From NCBI RefSeq assembly GCF_021538675.1, contig NZ_JAJUKH010000001.1:62001-126000 (forward strand): DNA of 64,000 nucleotides, written 5' to 3'. The notes under the pieces were generated by a model. The model did no database searches and was not told where the DNA came from. It saw only the letters and a list, made by a program, of their open reading frames with translations. Position numbers and translations under genes: made by a program. The stretch comes from Paenarthrobacter sp. AR 02. GTDB lineage: Bacteria; Actinomycetota; Actinomycetes; Actinomycetales; Micrococcaceae. Below, piece after piece: positions 15,663-24,630 of this stretch (within the stretch, counting starts at the first letter, position 1; the number at the start of each line of letters is the position of its first letter).

Positions 15663-16568
15663 TTACTTGGGAAGCGCTGCAGTGAAGTTCGGCAGCCACT
15701 CGCGCAATTCGGGACCGAGGTCCTCACGTTCGCAGGCAAGCTCGATGCAAGCCTTGAGGTAGCTAAGTTTGTCGCCTGTGTCGTAGCGGCGGCCGCGGAA
15801 TACAACGCCGTACACGCCGTAGCCTTCGCCCTCGCCCGCAGCCAGTACCTCCAGTGCGTCCGTCAGCTGGATTTCCCCGCCACGGCCCGGTCCGGTCTTC
15901 TCCAGGACCTCGAACACGGCCGGGTGAAGGACGTAGCGGCCAATGACAGCCAGGTTTGACGGAGCTTCTTCCGGTGAGGGCTTCTCCACGAGCTGCTTGA
16001 TGCGCACGTAGCCGTCCTCACCTTCGTCCTCCACGTCCGCGCAGCCGTAAGCGCTGATCTTTGAGGGCTCAACTTCGATGAGGGCCACCACGGATCCGCC
16101 GGTCTTCTGCTGGACAGCAATCATCTCGCTGAGCAGGTCGTCCTTCGGATCGATCAGGTCATCACCAAGGAGCACTGCGAACGGTTCGTGGCCGACGTGC
16201 TGCTTTGCACGAAGGACTGCATGGCCGAGCCCGTTGGCGTCGCCCTGGCGGACGTAGTGGATGTCGCCCAGGTTGGTGGCCGACTGAATGGCCTCCAACT
16301 TGGCAGTGTCACCCTTTTCGGCAAGCGTGGCCTCAAGGGCCGGCACACGGTCGAAGTGATCTTCAAGGGCGCGCTTGCTGCGCCCCGTGATCATGAGGAC
16401 GTCGTGCAGGCCCACCTTAACGGCTTCTTCGACGACGTACTGGATGGCTGGCTTATCAACCACGGGCAGCATTTCCTTGGGCATCGCCTTTGTTGCAGGC
16501 AGGAACCTGGTGCCAAGGCCCGCTGCGGGGATGACGGCCTTACGGACAGCATTGTTATCGAGAGTCAC
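15663..16568 (-). CDS. galU: UTP-glucose-1-phosphate uridylyltransferase
   Basis: A 301-residue enzyme making UDP-glucose from UTP and glucose 1-phosphate. The nucleotide-binding loop VIPAAGLGTRFLPATKAMPK and the metal/sugar region MLPVVDKPAIQYVVEEAVKV are exact GalU signatures, with AVLLGDDLI supplying the catalytic Asp pair. Length is standard. The start GTG at 16568 has TAGATT six bases upstream and no ribosome-binding site. It diverges from fthC and leads the rimJ-sepX-nmrA series. Confidence 0.96.
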   Translation of the reverse strand: MTLDNNAVRKAVIPAAGLGTRFLPATKAMPKEMLPVVDKPAIQYVVEEAVKVGLHDVLMITGRSKRALEDHFDRVPALEATLAEKGDTAKLEAIQSATNLGDIHYVRQGDANGLGHAVLRAKQHVGHEPFAVLLGDDLIDPKDDLLSEMIAVQQKTGGSVVALIEVEPSKISAYGCADVEDEGEDGYVRIKQLVEKPSPEEAPSNLAVIGRYVLHPAVFEVLEKTGPGRGGEIQLTDALEVLAAGEGEGYGVYGVVFRGRRYDTGDKLSYLKACIELACEREDLGPELREWLPNFTAALPK

Positions 16569-16574
16569 CGGACT

Positions 16575-16580
16575 AATCTA
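16575..16580 (-). promoter_or_regulatory. -10 element TAGATT for leaderless galU
   Basis: On the minus strand TAGATT is separated by six bases from the GTG start of galU. Confidence 0.45.
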
Positions 16581-16698
16581 ACGGAAGGAAGACATCAACG
16601 GCTAAACCCCGCCGCACCGAAAGAGGGTTTTTTGTTTCACGGAAGGGCAGCCCTATTGCTCCTCCGGTGTTACGTACGGACCCAAAGAACGGATACAT

Positions 16699-17301
16699 AT
16701 GGCAACGAAGGAAGAGATCCGGAGCAGCCGCCGGCTTCACAGGCGAAGCCTGGCGCCGGAGCAGATTGCAGCCGCCGGCGCGTCTATAGCCCGGCACGGC
16801 ACGGAATGGGCAGCAACAAGGGCCCCCGCCACCGGCACTTTTGCGGTCTACGTTGGAGTCGCTTTCGAACCCCCCACGCTGCCGCTGATTCAGGCGCTGC
16901 ACGACGCCGGGCACCGTATCCTGCTCCCGGTCTGCGAGCCGGAAAGGCAACTGAGTTGGGTGTATTGGACGCCGTCGACCGTGTTCGTGCGGTCCTCCTA
17001 CGCCCCCATCGACGAACCCGAGGGCGAACGGCTGGAAAGTTCGGTCGTGGCCGACGCCGCAGGGATTTTCATGCCGGCCACGGCTGTTGACCGGGACGGA
17101 AACAGGATCGGCCAAGGAGGTGGCTACTATGACCGGCTCCTCCAGGGACTCGACGCATCCGGCCAGCGGCCGCCCACCATCGCTGTGGTGTACGACGACG
17201 ACCTGTTGCCTTCCGGTTCCATACCCGCCGAAGCTTTCGACCGCCCCGTGCGGGAAGTGCTCACGCCCTCCGGAACCGTTCGCCTCGACGGCCCGGAATA
17301 G
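16699..17301 (+). CDS. fthC: 5-formyltetrahydrofolate cyclo-ligase
   Basis: A 200-residue enzyme that converts 5-formyl-THF to 5,10-methenyl-THF with ATP. KEEIRSSRRLHRRSLAPEQI is the conserved N-terminal helix, and IGQGGGYYDRLLQGL near residue 140 is the family phosphate-binding loop. The position divergent from galU and upstream of an FmdB-type gene is the same as around Rv0992c-Rv0991c in M. tuberculosis. No strong ribosome-binding site precedes the ATG at 16699. Confidence 0.93.
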   Translation: MATKEEIRSSRRLHRRSLAPEQIAAAGASIARHGTEWAATRAPATGTFAVYVGVAFEPPTLPLIQALHDAGHRILLPVCEPERQLSWVYWTPSTVFVRSSYAPIDEPEGERLESSVVADAAGIFMPATAVDRDGNRIGQGGGYYDRLLQGLDASGQRPPTIAVVYDDDLLPSGSIPAEAFDRPVREVLTPSGTVRLDGPE

Positions 17302-17363
17302 GTGGCCCCGTTTCGATGTTATGAGCTTCAGTCCGGCACGAATGCTGCAATGGCGCCGGATGA

Positions 17364-17369
17364 TAGAAT
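17364..17369 (+). promoter_or_regulatory. -10 element TAGAAT of fmdB
   Basis: TAGAAT lies 87 bases before the GTG of fmdB and shares its last base with the CIRCE-like repeat that follows. Transcription from here would give a leader of about 80 nt. Confidence 0.5.
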
Positions 17370-17395
17370 TGGCACTCAGGCCCTGCGACTGCTAA
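17369..17395 (+). promoter_or_regulatory. CIRCE-like HrcA operator upstream of fmdB
   Basis: TTGGCACTC, nine bases, then GACTGCTAA. This agrees with the CIRCE consensus TTAGCACTC-N9-GAGTGCTAA at 16 of 18 arm positions with the correct spacing. It overlaps the end of the -10 element. It therefore predicts heat-inducible repression by HrcA. Confidence 0.7.
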
Positions 17396-17396
17396 C

Positions 17397-17442
17397 CCGG
17401 AGACGCTCCGGATGCGTGGCACAGGACCTGAACCATGTCCTG
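17397..17442 (+). promoter_or_regulatory. Two hairpins in the fmdB mRNA leader
   Basis: CCGGAG-ACG-CTCCGG (17397-17411) and CAGGAC-N9-GTCCTG (17422-17442) form two 6-bp stems. The second ends directly before the AAGGAGGA ribosome-binding site (17443-17450). Their role is not known. Confidence 0.4.
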
Positions 17443-17455
17443 AAGGAGGAATTCA

Positions 17456-17728
17456 GTGCCCACTTACGCATACGCCTGCAAAGACTGTGACCATGCCTTT
17501 GACATCGTCCAGTCCTTCTCTGACAGCTCCTTGACGGAGTGCCCCGAATGCAAGGGAGCGCTTCGGAAGAAGTTCAACAGCGTTGGCGTTGTTTTCAAGG
17601 GCTCCGGTTTCTACCGCACTGACTCCCGCGACGCCAAAGGAAGCACGGTTTCGGCCGCTCCCGCAGCGCCCGCGCCTGCGTCGTCGGCTCCCGCCGCGAC
17701 TCCGGCACCGGCAGCCGCAGCCAGCTAA
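17456..17728 (+). CDS. FmdB-family zinc ribbon protein, Ruc-like chaperone
   Basis: A 90-residue protein. Two CxxC pairs (CKDC near residue 8 and CPEC near residue 28) form the zinc ribbon. FNSVGVVFKGSGFYRTDSR follows, and then a disordered Ala/Pro tail. It closely resembles M. tuberculosis Rv0991c (Ruc), a redox-regulated chaperone whose zinc ribbon opens on oxidation and which works with the Hsp70 system. GTG at 17456 has AAGGAGGA upstream. The CIRCE-like site fits heat control. Assignment to Ruc rather than another FmdB protein rests on similarity and location beside fthC and galU. Confidence 0.85.
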   Translation: MPTYAYACKDCDHAFDIVQSFSDSSLTECPECKGALRKKFNSVGVVFKGSGFYRTDSRDAKGSTVSAAPAAPAPASSAPAATPAPAAAAS

Positions 17729-17785
17729 GAGCTCCCTTTTCCACATAGCCCAACCTGGCACTGTTTCCGTGGGTGCCGTGCTCGC

Positions 17786-17791
17786 TAGCGT
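17786..17791 (+). promoter_or_regulatory. -10 element TAGCGT for leaderless cpaB-like gene
   Basis: TAGCGT ends six bases before the ATG at 17798; no ribosome-binding site fits between them. Confidence 0.4.
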
Positions 17792-17797
17792 GGCTGC

Positions 17798-18583
17798 ATG
17801 CCACATCAGTCACGAAGCACCCTCCTTGCCCGGGCAGAGCGATCAGCGGCAGCCGCTGGTAAATGGTCTCCCCCATCGCGTATGCCGCTGCGCGCCCCCC
17901 TTGATTCCAGGTTCAGCCAAAACCGTCCGGGCAACCCTCGTGGCCTGAAGCGCAGGTTCGGATCCTTGATCGGACGAAACCGCCGCCTCACTGTCGCGCT
18001 CCTGCTCTGCCTGGCTGCAGGTATCGCAGTCCAGCAGTTCACGCCCGCTTCTGAGCAACGCGTCAACGTACTGGTGGCTGCCCGGGACCTCCCCGGCGGA
18101 ACCAACCTGGCCGCCTCCGACTTCACGACCATTCCTGTAACCCAGGGTTTGGCAATCCCCAGCGCATTTGAGGACCCTGGCGCCCTTGCAGGGCGTCAGC
18201 TCGCTGCACCCCTTGGCCGGGGCCAGATCCCCACGGAGTCCAGCCTGCTGGGTCCTGGCTTGCTCACCGGAACACCGCCGGGCACGGCAGCGGTTCCACT
18301 CCGGATGGCCGACCCTTCATCCATCCAGTTGCTCTCCCCCGGCCAGTTGGTGTCCGTGGTCCTTACCGCAGCCGGATCCTACGATGAGTCCCGCGAAAGC
18401 CAGGTCCTGGCTGGTCCTGTTGCCGTGCTGTGGACCTCTGCCCAAGGCGGGAAGGCCGGGGAGTGGCTCGGTACGGGTGACAACGACGGCCTGGTGGTTG
18501 TGGCTGCCGACCCCCAGCAAGCAGAAAAGCTTGCCGGCGCATCAACGCAGGGCAAGCTTTTCTTTGTACTGGTCAGCCCGTGA
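17798..18583 (+). CDS. CpaB/SAF-domain protein
   Basis: A 261-residue protein. A basic N-terminus of about 60 residues precedes a single membrane anchor (LTVALLLCLAAGIAVQQF) and then a SAF domain (VNVLVAARDLPGGTNLAASD, followed by RQLAAPLGRGQIPTESSLLG) and a C-terminal RcpC-like region. CpaB/RcpC proteins help assemble Flp pili at the outer face of the membrane. No other pilus gene is present in the window, so the protein is an orphan here. A terminator lies just after the stop, inside the end of the convergent helicase gene. Confidence 0.82.
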   Translation: MPHQSRSTLLARAERSAAAAGKWSPPSRMPLRAPLDSRFSQNRPGNPRGLKRRFGSLIGRNRRLTVALLLCLAAGIAVQQFTPASEQRVNVLVAARDLPGGTNLAASDFTTIPVTQGLAIPSAFEDPGALAGRQLAAPLGRGQIPTESSLLGPGLLTGTPPGTAAVPLRMADPSSIQLLSPGQLVSVVLTAAGSYDESRESQVLAGPVAVLWTSAQGGKAGEWLGTGDNDGLVVVAADPQQAEKLAGASTQGKLFFVLVSP

Positions 18584-18606
18584 AAGGACGTTCCATCAGG
18601 CTGGCA

Positions 18607-21600
18607 TCAGCCCCAGTGCGGGGGCTTTTGCTCCTTGAGCCACTCCTCGTGGTCATAACCGGACTCGTCTCCCCAACGGCGGGGGTCGTCCTCTGCAGCC
18701 TTGGTTGGAAGAATGCCCTGCGGGGCCGGCTTGGCTGGAACAGCCTTCGACTCCTCCGAGCCCTCCGCGCCGACTTGGCCAGTGCTTTCCGAGTCCTCAG
18801 CAGCGTTGTCTTCCCCACCGGTTACTTGTTCCGTCATTGGTGCTTCTTTTCCGTTGTCGGCTGCAGCATCGGCCGGCTTGGAGCCAACCTCGCTCCTGCC
18901 GGCCGCCCTTCGTGCGCTGGGCGCGAAGGAAGGCGGTGCTTTGTCAAGGTTCAATTGTTCAACATCCACGTCCAGGAAGCCATGCTGGGGAGAGGAAGCG
19001 AGCTGCGGGATGTGGTTTTCCAGTCCCAGGTAGGATCCGATGCGGTCGGCGCAGGACGACGGGTCCGTGAACACTTCGATCGTCCACAACGACATGTACC
19101 GCCACCCCATGCGCTCCAGCAGTTGTGGCCGCAGACGGCTTCGCTCGCGCACGCTCATACGCCTGTAGCGTTCGGTGCCATCGGATTCGATGGCCACCGG
19201 GGTGGGGATCTCAGCGCCTTCCCTGCCAATGGTGTGCACCGGATCCGCGGCGGCAGCGATGTCCAGCACGCCATCGTAGAGATGCCACACACGTGCTCCA
19301 CGAGCACGCAACCGCTCCCCAAGATCTGCCACCAAGGGATCTTCACCCAGCGCTTGTTCGCTGGCCACGGCGCGGGAAGCAGGCGTTCCAAGATTGCTGT
19401 TTCCAGAGAGTTCGCGGTCCAGCAATTCGTAGAAGTCCACGGCACCGTGAGCCAATCGATCCTGGTCAAGGTCTTCGGGGCGGAAGCACGTCAGCACGTG
19501 CATGGACCGCCGGGCACGGGTCATTGCCAAAGCAAAGCGGTTACGCCCGCCTTCGGTGGACAAAGGCCCGAAGGAGTGGAGCGCACGCCCGTGAGGTGTG
19601 CGACCGTAGCCGAGGGAGAAAATGACGTGATCCCGCACCAAGCCCTGGGCGCGCTCCAGGTCCACTACCCTGAAGGACTCTGGACCGGCTCCGAAGAACG
19701 TGGACAGGAGGGGATGGTTTGGCAGTTGAAGCCTGATGGCCTCACCGATCCTGGCCGCGTGGCGAAGGCTGGCCGTTACTACGGCCAAGGATGTGCGGGG
19801 ACGAAGCCTGGCGTGTTCGAACACCAGGTCCACCACACGGTTGACTTCCGCGGTGACGGACTCAACGCCTTCGTGGTCAGCACCCGGGAGGCCAGTGCCA
19901 TCGGGGATGTATTCCACCAGGATCGAACGGTCCAGGCCGGTGACGGAATTGCCGTCGGGCAGGCGCCGCAATCCACCGTCGTAGTAGTTCTTGCTCAGTT
20001 GGAGGATCAGGTCCTCGTCCACGGCACGGTAAACCCAATTCAACTGCCATGTGGGCAGCACGCGGGCAAGCGCCTTGAAGGCGCTGTCCACAACCTCGTG
20101 GCTGGCGACACCGGCAACGGGAGGTTCCACGGCAACGCTGAAAGTGCGGGCGTTGGCGATCTTTGCATCTCCGAAGGCCACTACCTGCTGTGCCCGGGCA
20201 ATGGCAGGAAGAACTGCTTGCAGGGAAGTCGACTCAGCGTCGATGATCACCACAGCATCAAACTTTTGTTCCGCAGGAAGCACTCCGGTCAGCAGGTAAG
20301 GGCTGACCGACCAGACCGGCACCAGCAGCGGAACAAGGTCCGGCGCCTGGGCGCTCAGTGCTGGCAGCGTCACGCGTCCATCCTTCAACAGGGCACGAAG
20401 CAACTCGGCCTGCCGCGGGTGTTCGAGGATGCCCTGACGCCATTTCTGGGCCAGCTGCCAACGAAGCCTGGCAGCACCACTGGCGATGTGGGCCTGGTCC
20501 GCAAGACGGTATTCGGCCTCGAGCCGGCGCAGCGAATCACCATCGGACATAGCAAGGTAGTCGTCGCCGCTGATCATGGCTTCCAGCGCAGACTGCCACC
20601 AGGCAAGGTCCAGCTCCGCGGCCACAGAGGGTGCCGGGACTTCGCGCGCTGCGAGGTCAGCGAGCAACTCGCCAAGACCGTGCTCGCGCATTTCCTCAAT
20701 CAGCAGCGTCCGCTCGGGCAGGGTCTCCAAGGTGGCTGTGTCCGCTACAAGGCGTTCCAACCGCTCCATGAGCTCCGGGTACGGCGTCTGGTGCAGGGAG
20801 CCTCCGGCAGCAGTGTGCTTGAGGGCTTCGCCGAGCCGGTGCAGTTCGCCGTCCAATTCCCGGTAAAGAGCACCGAGGTCGGCAAGGCCGGACGGCACAG
20901 CCGGGTGACGCTGCGTCGTCGCGTAGCCGGCCCACAGGGCTCGCTGTTCCTGGACGAGTACCAGGGAACTGTGGAGGTCCGCGATGTGGACGCCGGGCCG
21001 CACGTATTCCTTGGCCACGCGCCGCAGCCTGGAGCGCTGCATGGACGGCATTTCCAGGTTTCGTTCACGTCGCCATGCGGAGCTGGCTGTCGCGGAGATG
21101 AGGTCATGGACAGGCCGGTCAAAGATGTCCGGGGTGAATTTGTCCAGGCTTTCCCGCACGGCAATCAGCAGTTCAAGTTGGGCTCCCCATTCGGTGAACG
21201 TTTCGCCCAACCTGATTTCGGCGTGGTCGGAGACCTGCTTCATGCGGTCACGCAGGATGGGGAGTTTCTCCTCAGCCAAACGAACCAATTGCTGGGCTTC
21301 TTCTGTCTCCTTGCGGGTCACCAGGCGTGCGCCATACCAGGGGCTGGAAGTCGAGGCTCGGCTAAAGCTGCCCAGTTCGGCCGCACGGCGCAACCGGCCG
21401 GCAAGTTCCTCGCGGTCCTTGATGTTGTCCAGGACGCTGCGCTTCAACCGCACCGTCGTGGATGGCGCGGGGTGGATGGACGTCAATTCGGCGAGCGATT
21501 GCATAGCCTGGTACGGCGAGCAACCCCAGCGTTCACGGACATTGTGCAGGGATGCCACGTGGTCCATCAGGGCATGCCGGTGCTCGATCAACGTCTGGTG

Positions 21601-22770
21601 AAGGTTACCCAGCTGAGGCTCCAGGGCCTTCTCGCTGCGCATGATGGCACGGACCAGTTGGCCCTTAAGCTGCTGCGGCGTTGTTCCGTTGCCCGGCCGG
21701 AAGAACATCGAATCAAGGCCCAGCGACTCCAGGTGCGCGGACAAACCAGCAAGGCTGGACTGCCTGTCCCCCACCACCAGCACGGACTTGCCTTCGCTGA
21801 CCAAGGCACCGATGACGTTGATAGCGGTCTGTGTTTGCCCGCTTCCCGGCGGAGTGCTGACAACAAGGGAATCTCCGGCCCGCACTGCGTCCACCACGTA
21901 CTGCTGGTCCGTGTCGGCGTCGAGCAGGAGGAGCTCATCGGCTGGATCCCGCTGGTCAAGATCGGGGAACCTGCCCGCTTTGATGGGTTCAGGCTCAATG
22001 TCGCCACCGTTGGCTGCACTGGCCAAAGCGGCCACAGTTGGGTTGTTCGTGTTGATCCACGGATCATCCAGGTTCCCCGAAAGGTCAGCCAAGGTGGTGA
22101 CGAGCAGGTTGAACTCCACCTCCGCGCCGTGAATGGGCTGGACAAGGGTAGCCAAGCGGTCCAAAACCGGCTGGGGGTCGAGCCTTGCGGTGTTGTAGGC
22201 CATGCGTGCGACCGCATTGACGTCAAAGACGATGCCGTGCACCGTTTTCAGGTGCCGAACCAGGGCCGGGTTCATACGGGCTTGTTCGGTGAGCTGGAGC
22301 TCGAAGTCGTCCTCGCCCGGCCGGACGGTGAGGACAATGGACGTAAGCATGACCGGCGCGGAAACGCGCTGGGGCTTCCCACCTACTGCCGATGTCCACA
22401 CCACGGTACCGGCGGACAAGTATCCGGCTTCGATACCGCGGTCGTTGCTGAGCTCGAAAATTTTGGACCGGATATTCCGGGCTGCCCGGGCAGCGACCAA
22501 ATACTGTTGCCTGTCCCTGATCAGAGTGGACAGACGCGTCCTGCGGCCCGCGAGCAGCTGGGCGAGGCCCGACGGGTGTGCATTGCTGAGGTCAATGGCG
22601 CCTTCCGGGGTCTTAACGAAGCGCAGCATCGTATCTGCCCCGGTAACGGGCCTAAGACCGGACAGCCATTTCCTGAGCTCCTCGGAGCCCTCTTCCTGGC
22701 CTAGACCTAATGACACAACTTCTGCCTTCTTTTCTGTACTAGCTTTAGACGCCCTGGACCATACCGGCAT
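18607..22770 (-). CDS. DUF4011-type SF1 helicase with nuclease-like C-terminus, degenerate ATPase
   Basis: A 1387-residue protein. The DUF4011-like N-terminal region covers about 30-290, with an SF1 helicase core from about 290 to 1100 and a restriction-endonuclease-like domain from about 1140 to 1240 (LDIAAAADP, PVAIESDG, LRPQLLERMGWRY); a disordered acidic tail follows. Conserved late motifs are intact (LERAQGLVRDHVIFSLGYGR, FALAMTRARR). Walker A reads STPPGSGQTQT, with Gln for the essential Lys, and Walker B reads VVIIDAEST instead of DEAS. ATP hydrolysis is therefore doubtful. ATG at 22770 is preferred over 22806. Relatives in Micrococcaceae are annotated only as AAA ATPases. Confidence 0.75.
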   Translation of the reverse strand: MPVWSRASKASTEKKAEVVSLGLGQEEGSEELRKWLSGLRPVTGADTMLRFVKTPEGAIDLSNAHPSGLAQLLAGRRTRLSTLIRDRQQYLVAARAARNIRSKIFELSNDRGIEAGYLSAGTVVWTSAVGGKPQRVSAPVMLTSIVLTVRPGEDDFELQLTEQARMNPALVRHLKTVHGIVFDVNAVARMAYNTARLDPQPVLDRLATLVQPIHGAEVEFNLLVTTLADLSGNLDDPWINTNNPTVAALASAANGGDIEPEPIKAGRFPDLDQRDPADELLLLDADTDQQYVVDAVRAGDSLVVSTPPGSGQTQTAINVIGALVSEGKSVLVVGDRQSSLAGLSAHLESLGLDSMFFRPGNGTTPQQLKGQLVRAIMRSEKALEPQLGNLHQTLIEHRHALMDHVASLHNVRERWGCSPYQAMQSLAELTSIHPAPSTTVRLKRSVLDNIKDREELAGRLRRAAELGSFSRASTSSPWYGARLVTRKETEEAQQLVRLAEEKLPILRDRMKQVSDHAEIRLGETFTEWGAQLELLIAVRESLDKFTPDIFDRPVHDLISATASSAWRRERNLEMPSMQRSRLRRVAKEYVRPGVHIADLHSSLVLVQEQRALWAGYATTQRHPAVPSGLADLGALYRELDGELHRLGEALKHTAAGGSLHQTPYPELMERLERLVADTATLETLPERTLLIEEMREHGLGELLADLAAREVPAPSVAAELDLAWWQSALEAMISGDDYLAMSDGDSLRRLEAEYRLADQAHIASGAARLRWQLAQKWRQGILEHPRQAELLRALLKDGRVTLPALSAQAPDLVPLLVPVWSVSPYLLTGVLPAEQKFDAVVIIDAESTSLQAVLPAIARAQQVVAFGDAKIANARTFSVAVEPPVAGVASHEVVDSAFKALARVLPTWQLNWVYRAVDEDLILQLSKNYYDGGLRRLPDGNSVTGLDRSILVEYIPDGTGLPGADHEGVESVTAEVNRVVDLVFEHARLRPRTSLAVVTASLRHAARIGEAIRLQLPNHPLLSTFFGAGPESFRVVDLERAQGLVRDHVIFSLGYGRTPHGRALHSFGPLSTEGGRNRFALAMTRARRSMHVLTCFRPEDLDQDRLAHGAVDFYELLDRELSGNSNLGTPASRAVASEQALGEDPLVADLGERLRARGARVWHLYDGVLDIAAAADPVHTIGREGAEIPTPVAIESDGTERYRRMSVRERSRLRPQLLERMGWRYMSLWTIEVFTDPSSCADRIGSYLGLENHIPQLASSPQHGFLDVDVEQLNLDKAPPSFAPSARRAAGRSEVGSKPADAAADNGKEAPMTEQVTGGEDNAAEDSESTGQVGAEGSEESKAVPAKPAPQGILPTKAAEDDPRRWGDESGYDHEEWLKEQKPPHWG
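18609..18629 (+). terminator. Terminator of the cpaB-like gene
   Basis: AGCCCC-N6-GGGGCT followed by TTT reads as a rho-independent terminator on the plus strand, about 25 bases after the stop. It also encodes the last residues of the convergent helicase gene (PPHWG). Confidence 0.6.
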
Positions 22771-22893
22771 ACTTTCGAGGGTAGCCGGAATACCCCGCCA
22801 GCCCACTTCGCAACGCTGTTCCGACGCGAAATTCGCCGCCAGTTCGCAACGAACTGGCCCTCAGAGGCTCACGACGCCCCCGGTTGGAGCACA

Positions 22894-22923
22894 ATGGCCG
22901 GCCTCCCAAGGGAGGCCGGCCAT
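22894..22923 (-). terminator. Hairpin downstream of guaA
   Basis: ATGGCCGGCCTCCC and GGGAGGCCGGCCAT form a perfect 14-bp stem around AA, eight bases past the guaA stop. The T-run is poor, so it may act as an mRNA 3' end stabiliser or terminator. Confidence 0.6.
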
Positions 22924-22931
22924 TCAGAATG

Positions 22932-24521
22932 CTATTCCCACTCGATGGTTCCCGGTGGCTTGCTGGTGACGTCCAGCACCACGCGGTTCACGCCATCCAC
23001 CTCATTGGTGATGCGGTTGGAGATGCGGGCCAGGAGGTCATAAGGCAACCTGGACCAGTCAGCCGTCATGGCGTCCTCGGAGGACACCGGACGGAGCACG
23101 ATCGGGTGCCCGTAGGTGCGGCCGTCGCCCTGTACGCCAACGCTTCGGACGTCTGCGAGCAGGACAACCGGCATCTGCCAGACGTCGTTGTCCAAACCGG
23201 CGGCCGTCAGCTCCGCACGGGCAATGGCGTCAGCCTTGCGCAGCAGGTCCAGGCGCTCTTTGTTCACTTCGCCAACGATGCGGATACCCAGGCCGGGGCC
23301 GGGGAACGGCTGGCGGCCAACGATTTCCTGCGGCAGGCCAAGCTGGGCGCCAACGGCACGGACTTCGTCTTTGAACAGGGCGCGCAGCGGCTCTACAAGC
23401 TCAAACTGCAGGTCCTCGGGAAGCCCACCCACGTTGTGGTGGCTCTTGATGTTTGCAGCGCCTTCACCGCCGCCGGACTCGACGACGTCGGGGTACAAGG
23501 TGCCCTGGACCAGGAACTTGATCTTCTCACCGTGGGCTGCGGCCTGGGCAATGATGGCCCGTTCCGCTTCCTCAAAGGCGCGAATGAACTCACGGCCAAT
23601 GATCTTGCGCTTGGTTTCGGGATCGCTCACGCCGGCAAGAGCCGAGAGGAAGCGTTCCTGTTCGTTGGCAACGTACAGGTTGACACCCGTAGCGGCAACG
23701 AAGTCCCGCTCCACCTGCTCAGCTTCGCCTTCACGCAGGAGGCCGTGGTCCACGAAGACACAGGTCAGCTGGTCGCCGACTGCACGCTGGACCAATGCAG
23801 CTGCAACTGCGGAGTCAACGCCACCGGAGAGACCACAAATGACCTTGGAATCGCCGATCTGCTCGCGGATACGATCCACTTGCTCTTCGAGGATGTTCCC
23901 GGTTGTCCAGTTCGGGGTAAGGCCCGCGCCCTTGAAGAGGAAGTTCTCCAGGACGTGCTGGCCCAGGACCGAGTGCTTCACTTCGGGGTGCCACTGCACA
24001 CCGTAAAGGCGCTTCTCGTCATTGGCGAAGGCCGCTACCGGGGCACCGGCCGTGGTAGCCAGTACCTCGAAGCCCTCGGGAGCTTCGTGAACGGAGTCGC
24101 CGTGGCTCATCCAAGTGTTCTGCGTCGCCGGGACGCCATCAAGGATGGAGCGTGCGTCACCCACGAGGAGCGCTTCGGTTGCACCGTATTCCCGCAACCC
24201 CGTCTGGGCCACTTTGCCACCCAAGGCATTCGCCATGGCCTGGAATCCGTAGCAGATGCCGAAAACTGGAACGCCGGCCTCGAAGAGGTCCGGGCCCACG
24301 AACGGCGCGCCCTCGGCGTAGACGCTGGAGGGTCCGCCGGAAAGAATGATGGCTGCCGGGTTCTTGGCCAGAAGCTGCTCGGTGGTGAAGGTGTGCGGAA
24401 CGATTTCCGAATACACATTCGCTTCACGGACGCGGCGGGCAATCAGCTGCGCGTACTGGGCACCGTAGTCAACAACCAGCACCGGCTTCTGGGAAGTCTG
24501 GGGTGCGGTGGGAGTAGTCAC
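22932..24521 (-). CDS. guaA: GMP synthase (glutamine-hydrolysing)
   Basis: A 529-residue enzyme that aminates XMP to GMP. The glutaminase domain has the catalytic Cys in [15 protein letters not shown] and the His/Glu pair in GVQWHPEV. The synthetase domain has the pyrophosphate loop [18 protein letters not shown], and the dimerisation domain ends in [18 protein letters not shown]. All are complete. The start is GTG at 24521 with TAGTCT six bases upstream. It is unlinked to guaB, which lies about 7 kb away with guaB3. Confidence 0.97.
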   Translation of the reverse strand: MTTPTAPQTSQKPVLVVDYGAQYAQLIARRVREANVYSEIVPHTFTTEQLLAKNPAAIILSGGPSSVYAEGAPFVGPDLFEAGVPVFGICYGFQAMANALGGKVAQTGLREYGATEALLVGDARSILDGVPATQNTWMSHGDSVHEAPEGFEVLATTAGAPVAAFANDEKRLYGVQWHPEVKHSVLGQHVLENFLFKGAGLTPNWTTGNILEEQVDRIREQIGDSKVICGLSGGVDSAVAAALVQRAVGDQLTCVFVDHGLLREGEAEQVERDFVAATGVNLYVANEQERFLSALAGVSDPETKRKIIGREFIRAFEEAERAIIAQAAAHGEKIKFLVQGTLYPDVVESGGGEGAANIKSHHNVGGLPEDLQFELVEPLRALFKDEVRAVGAQLGLPQEIVGRQPFPGPGLGIRIVGEVNKERLDLLRKADAIARAELTAAGLDNDVWQMPVVLLADVRSVGVQGDGRTYGHPIVLRPVSSEDAMTADWSRLPYDLLARISNRITNEVDGVNRVVLDVTSKPPGTIEWE

Positions 24522-24527
24522 CCACCA

Positions 24528-24533
24528 AGACTA
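24528..24533 (-). promoter_or_regulatory. -10 element TAGTCT for leaderless guaA
   Basis: TAGTCT on the minus strand is six bases from the GTG start of guaA. Confidence 0.45.
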
Positions 24534-24630
24534 CTTTGCCGGACCGCCCCGGTGCACGTTGACGATGGCGCGGAAGGGCCAAAACCGGCCCGGTCGTTAG
24601 GCATCTCACACCCGCAGTGCCCCGTGGTGC

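Noticed and set aside
18580..22704. A 1374-codon open frame on the plus strand opposite the helicase gene
   Set aside because: No motif, membrane pattern or start signal; it mirrors the codon structure of the real gene, as expected in high-GC DNA.
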